A DNA stretch of 6,858 nt from positions 1 through 6,858 of the forward strand of contig JAJYSO010000090.1 of the NCBI GenBank assembly GCA_021793535.1, in the 5' to 3' direction. A program made the translations under genes and the position numbers. This DNA comes from Bacteroidota bacterium. GTDB taxonomy: Bacteria; Bacteroidota; Bacteroidia; Flavobacteriales; Flavobacteriaceae. This document shows, piece after piece, positions 4,752 through 6,858 of this stretch (position 1 is the first letter of the stretch; every line of letters starts with the position of its first letter). The notes under the pieces are model-generated. The model ran no database searches. It was given only the letters and a program-made list of their open reading frames with translations, and had not been told where the DNA came from.

Positions 4752-6785
4752 ATGGATAAAGGCATTCTAGAACAGTTGATCGAACATTTCCAAATTCCCC
4801 TACAGAGTCCGATTATCATTTTCTCGCTGATTCTGTTCATCATATTACTCGCGCCCATTTTATTGAAAAAAATCCGTATTCCGGGAATCATCGGTTTGAT
4901 TATTGCCGGGATCATCATCGGGCCTAAAGGATTCAATATTCTGGAGCCGGACAAAATCGAAATTTTCTCTACCATCGGGTTGATGTACATCATGTTTATC
5001 GCCGGTTTAGAGTTGGACATGAACCAATTCAAGGCCAATAAAAACAAGAGTTTAATCTTTGGATTTTTCACTTTTATCATTCCCATGGCCATAGGTTTCC
5101 CGGTGTATTATTTCATTCTAGGACAATGGGATGAAAAAATAACCATGGAAGCAGCCCTTTTAACCGCCAGTATGTTTTCCACACACACCTTGGTCGCTTA
5201 TCCCATTGTCAGTAAGCTCGGCCTGGCTAAAAACATTGCGGTATCCATCACCGTGGGGGCTACTATCCTGACCGACACCGCCGTTTTAATCCTATTGGCT
5301 GTTATCTTGGGATCACACAATGGCGGTCTTTCCACTGAGTTTTGGATTCAACTAGCCATCAGTATTGTGCTGTTTTCCGCCTTTATGTTCTATGTGGTTC
5401 CCAAACTAACCCGTTGGTTTTTTGAAAAGTTTTCAAGTGAAAAACACTCACATTACATTTTTGTCTTGGCTATTGTTTTTCTGGCAGCCTTCTTAGCTGA
5501 AATCGCTGGACTCGAAGCTATTATCGGGGCTTTCTTTGCCGGGCTTGCCCTGAACAAGCTCATCCCAAACTCTTCCACCCTGATGAACCGAGTAGAGTTT
5601 ATCGGCAACTCCCTCTTTATCCCCTTCTTTTTCATCAGTGTGGGAATGATTGTCGATATGAGCGTTATCTTAAACGGCTGGCTTGCGCTAGTAATTGCCG
5701 GAACCCTGACGGTTGTAGCCCTGATTGGAAAATGGCTAGCGGCTTGGCTTGCCCAGCTCACCTTTAAATTTTCAAAAGGACAACGCGGAATTATCTTCGG
5801 ACTAAGTGGTGGACACGCAGCGGCCACCCTAGCCATTATTATTGTGGGGCATGAGGCCAAAATCATTGACGACAACATCCTCAACGGAACGGTTATCCTT
5901 ATCCTGATTACCTGTATTGTCGCCTCTTTGGTGACTGAAAAAGCCGCCAAACAAGTCATTCAAGACTCAGAAGACGATTATGAACTCGATCCGGCTATTG
6001 CCGACGAGACCATTATGATCCCACTGGCCAACACTCGAAACATTGAAAAAATGTTGGATTTTGCCGTCTTTATCAAAGACAAAAAATCCACAATCCCCCT
6101 TTCCATCTTAACGGTGGTCAAGAACGACTCTGAGGCGGAAAAGAAAATCATCAAGACCCGGGAAGGGATGGAAAAATTTGTCCGAGAAACCGAAGCCTCT
6201 GAAACCGGTATCGAAATCAAAACGACCATTGATCACAATGCTGGAAGCGGAATTGCTCGAACCGCTCGGGAAATCATGGCAGACCTCATCTTATTGGGCT
6301 GGCCTGAAAAACAAGGGTTCATCGATAAAATCATTGGAGATAAGATGGGAAGCATCATCTCGTTAACCAACAAAACCCTCTTGGTTTGTGATTTTAAGAT
6401 TCCCCTGATCAACCAAAAACGCATTTTTGTGGTTGCTCCCCCAAATGCTGAATTTGAAGAGGGCTTCCCCATTTGGGTGAACAAGTTGGCCAGTTTAGCG
6501 ACAGAGCTCTCCCTACCCATTAGCTTGCACTGTACCAAGCACACCTATGAATCCATCCAGCGTTTTCTGGATAAAAACAAATTAAAATTGACCATCGATC
6601 ACCAAGTCTTCAGTGACTGGGAAGACTTCTTTATCTTAGCCAAAGACATCAAAGAGACGGATTTTCTTATGGTCATTGCCGCACGTAAAGGTTATGTTTC
6701 TCATGTCAGACATATCGAACGTCTACCTGAAAAACTGGAGCGCCATTTAAAAGACCAGAGCAAAGTCATTATCTATCCGGAGTAA
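4752..6785 (+). CDS. CPA2-type cation:proton antiporter with tandem C-terminal UspA-like domains
   Basis: A 677-residue inner-membrane protein expected to exchange Na+ or K+ for H+. Residues 20 to about 400 hold around 13 hydrophobic segments typical of the Na+/H+ exchanger (KefB/NapA-like) domain: IPGIIGLIIAGIIIGPKGF (43-61), FIAGLELD (82-89), a STHTLVAYP segment (143-151), ILTDTAVLILL (172-182) with Asp175 as candidate ion-binding residue, and FFFISVGM. From about 418 the protein is soluble. A first UspA-like domain (roughly 420-550) contains DLILLGW followed by a degenerate nucleotide motif. A second (557-677) ends with the DFLMVIAARKG and KVIIYPE blocks common in this antiporter class. 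There is no RCK/TrkA-N domain, unlike KefB. The ATG at 4752 is preferred over an in-frame TTG 54 bases earlier, which overlaps the promoter. Ion specificity cannot be read from the sequence. It is likely a single-gene unit. Confidence 0.93.
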   Translation: MDKGILEQLIEHFQIPLQSPIIIFSLILFIILLAPILLKKIRIPGIIGLIIAGIIIGPKGFNILEPDKIEIFSTIGLMYIMFIAGLELDMNQFKANKNKSLIFGFFTFIIPMAIGFPVYYFILGQWDEKITMEAALLTASMFSTHTLVAYPIVSKLGLAKNIAVSITVGATILTDTAVLILLAVILGSHNGGLSTEFWIQLAISIVLFSAFMFYVVPKLTRWFFEKFSSEKHSHYIFVLAIVFLAAFLAEIAGLEAIIGAFFAGLALNKLIPNSSTLMNRVEFIGNSLFIPFFFISVGMIVDMSVILNGWLALVIAGTLTVVALIGKWLAAWLAQLTFKFSKGQRGIIFGLSGGHAAATLAIIIVGHEAKIIDDNILNGTVILILITCIVASLVTEKAAKQVIQDSEDDYELDPAIADETIMIPLANTRNIEKMLDFAVFIKDKKSTIPLSILTVVKNDSEAEKKIIKTREGMEKFVRETEASETGIEIKTTIDHNAGSGIARTAREIMADLILLGWPEKQGFIDKIIGDKMGSIISLTNKTLLVCDFKIPLINQKRIFVVAPPNAEFEEGFPIWVNKLASLATELSLPISLHCTKHTYESIQRFLDKNKLKLTIDHQVFSDWEDFFILAKDIKETDFLMVIAARKGYVSHVRHIERLPEKLERHLKDQSKVIIYPE

Positions 6786-6806
6786 AATACCGCTTAGGAG
6801 CAATCC

Positions 6807-6841
6807 TTCCCAGAAGAATAAATATGCTATTTTTCTGGGAA
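6807..6841 (+). terminator. Hairpin downstream of the antiporter, probable terminator
   Basis: Arms 6807-6820 and 6828-6841 pair over 14 bp (one G-T) around a 7-base loop. It starts 21 bases after the antiporter stop. The stem is strong at its base (TTCCCAGAA / TTCTGGGAA), but the tail after it (TTTATAG) is only weakly T-rich. It may act on either strand or be an mRNA-stabilising hairpin; its context past 6858 is not visible. Confidence 0.55.
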
Positions 6842-6858
6842 TTTATAGTATTTAACCT

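Noticed and set aside
5453..5959. A 168-codon minus-strand frame opposite the antiporter, with others at 4718-5092, 5978-6229 and 6233-6544
   Set aside because: Their compositions (rich in I, M, S, P) are what antisense reading of a membrane-protein gene gives. No promoter, ribosome binding site or known motif accompanies them.
4205..6785. A tellurite-resistance or phage-defence ter island
   Set aside because: Only one short TerB-like gene is present, with no other Ter protein, and the neighbours are an ordinary antiporter and a lipoprotein.

Overview
The window looks like chromosomal DNA from a Bacteroidota bacterium, most likely a member of the Flavobacteriia. Three things point there: the upstream regions carry the Bacteroidota -7 promoter element (TAnnTTTG or a one-base variant) rather than a sigma70 -10/-35 pair; the IleRS is of the long Bacteroidota/eukaryote-like type; and the lipoprotein has a short LSSC lipobox followed by charged residues. 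Base composition and coding style look uniform, and I see no mobile element, CRISPR array, tRNA or rRNA.

Layout: (1) Positions 1-3067, minus strand, hold ileS (isoleucyl-tRNA synthetase), complete at its N-terminus and cut by the window edge about 110 residues before its expected end. (2) A 317-bp divergent intergenic region (3068-3384) carries the ileS promoter on one side and the lipoprotein promoter on the other, with several small inverted and direct repeats between. (3) Positions 3385-4065, plus strand, encode a secreted lipoprotein with a His cluster and an EF-hand-like loop, closed by a strong intrinsic terminator. (4) Positions 4205-4630 encode a small TerB-like protein with two related halves. 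(5) Positions 4752-6785 encode a CPA2-type cation:proton antiporter fused to two C-terminal UspA-like domains, followed by a hairpin near the right edge.

The three plus-strand genes each have their own promoter-like element, and the first is separated from the second by a terminator, so they look like individually transcribed neighbours rather than one operon. I see no functional pathway that joins them. ileS is essential housekeeping, the antiporter is ion/pH homeostasis, and the lipoprotein and TerB-like protein have no firm function.

The most notable observation is the IleRS active site. The class I HIGH signature reads GIHH (residues 57-60), an exchange of its first and third positions, which in characterised IleRS2 enzymes is linked to extreme mupirocin resistance. 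I found no convincing sign of an undescribed multi-gene system in this window.
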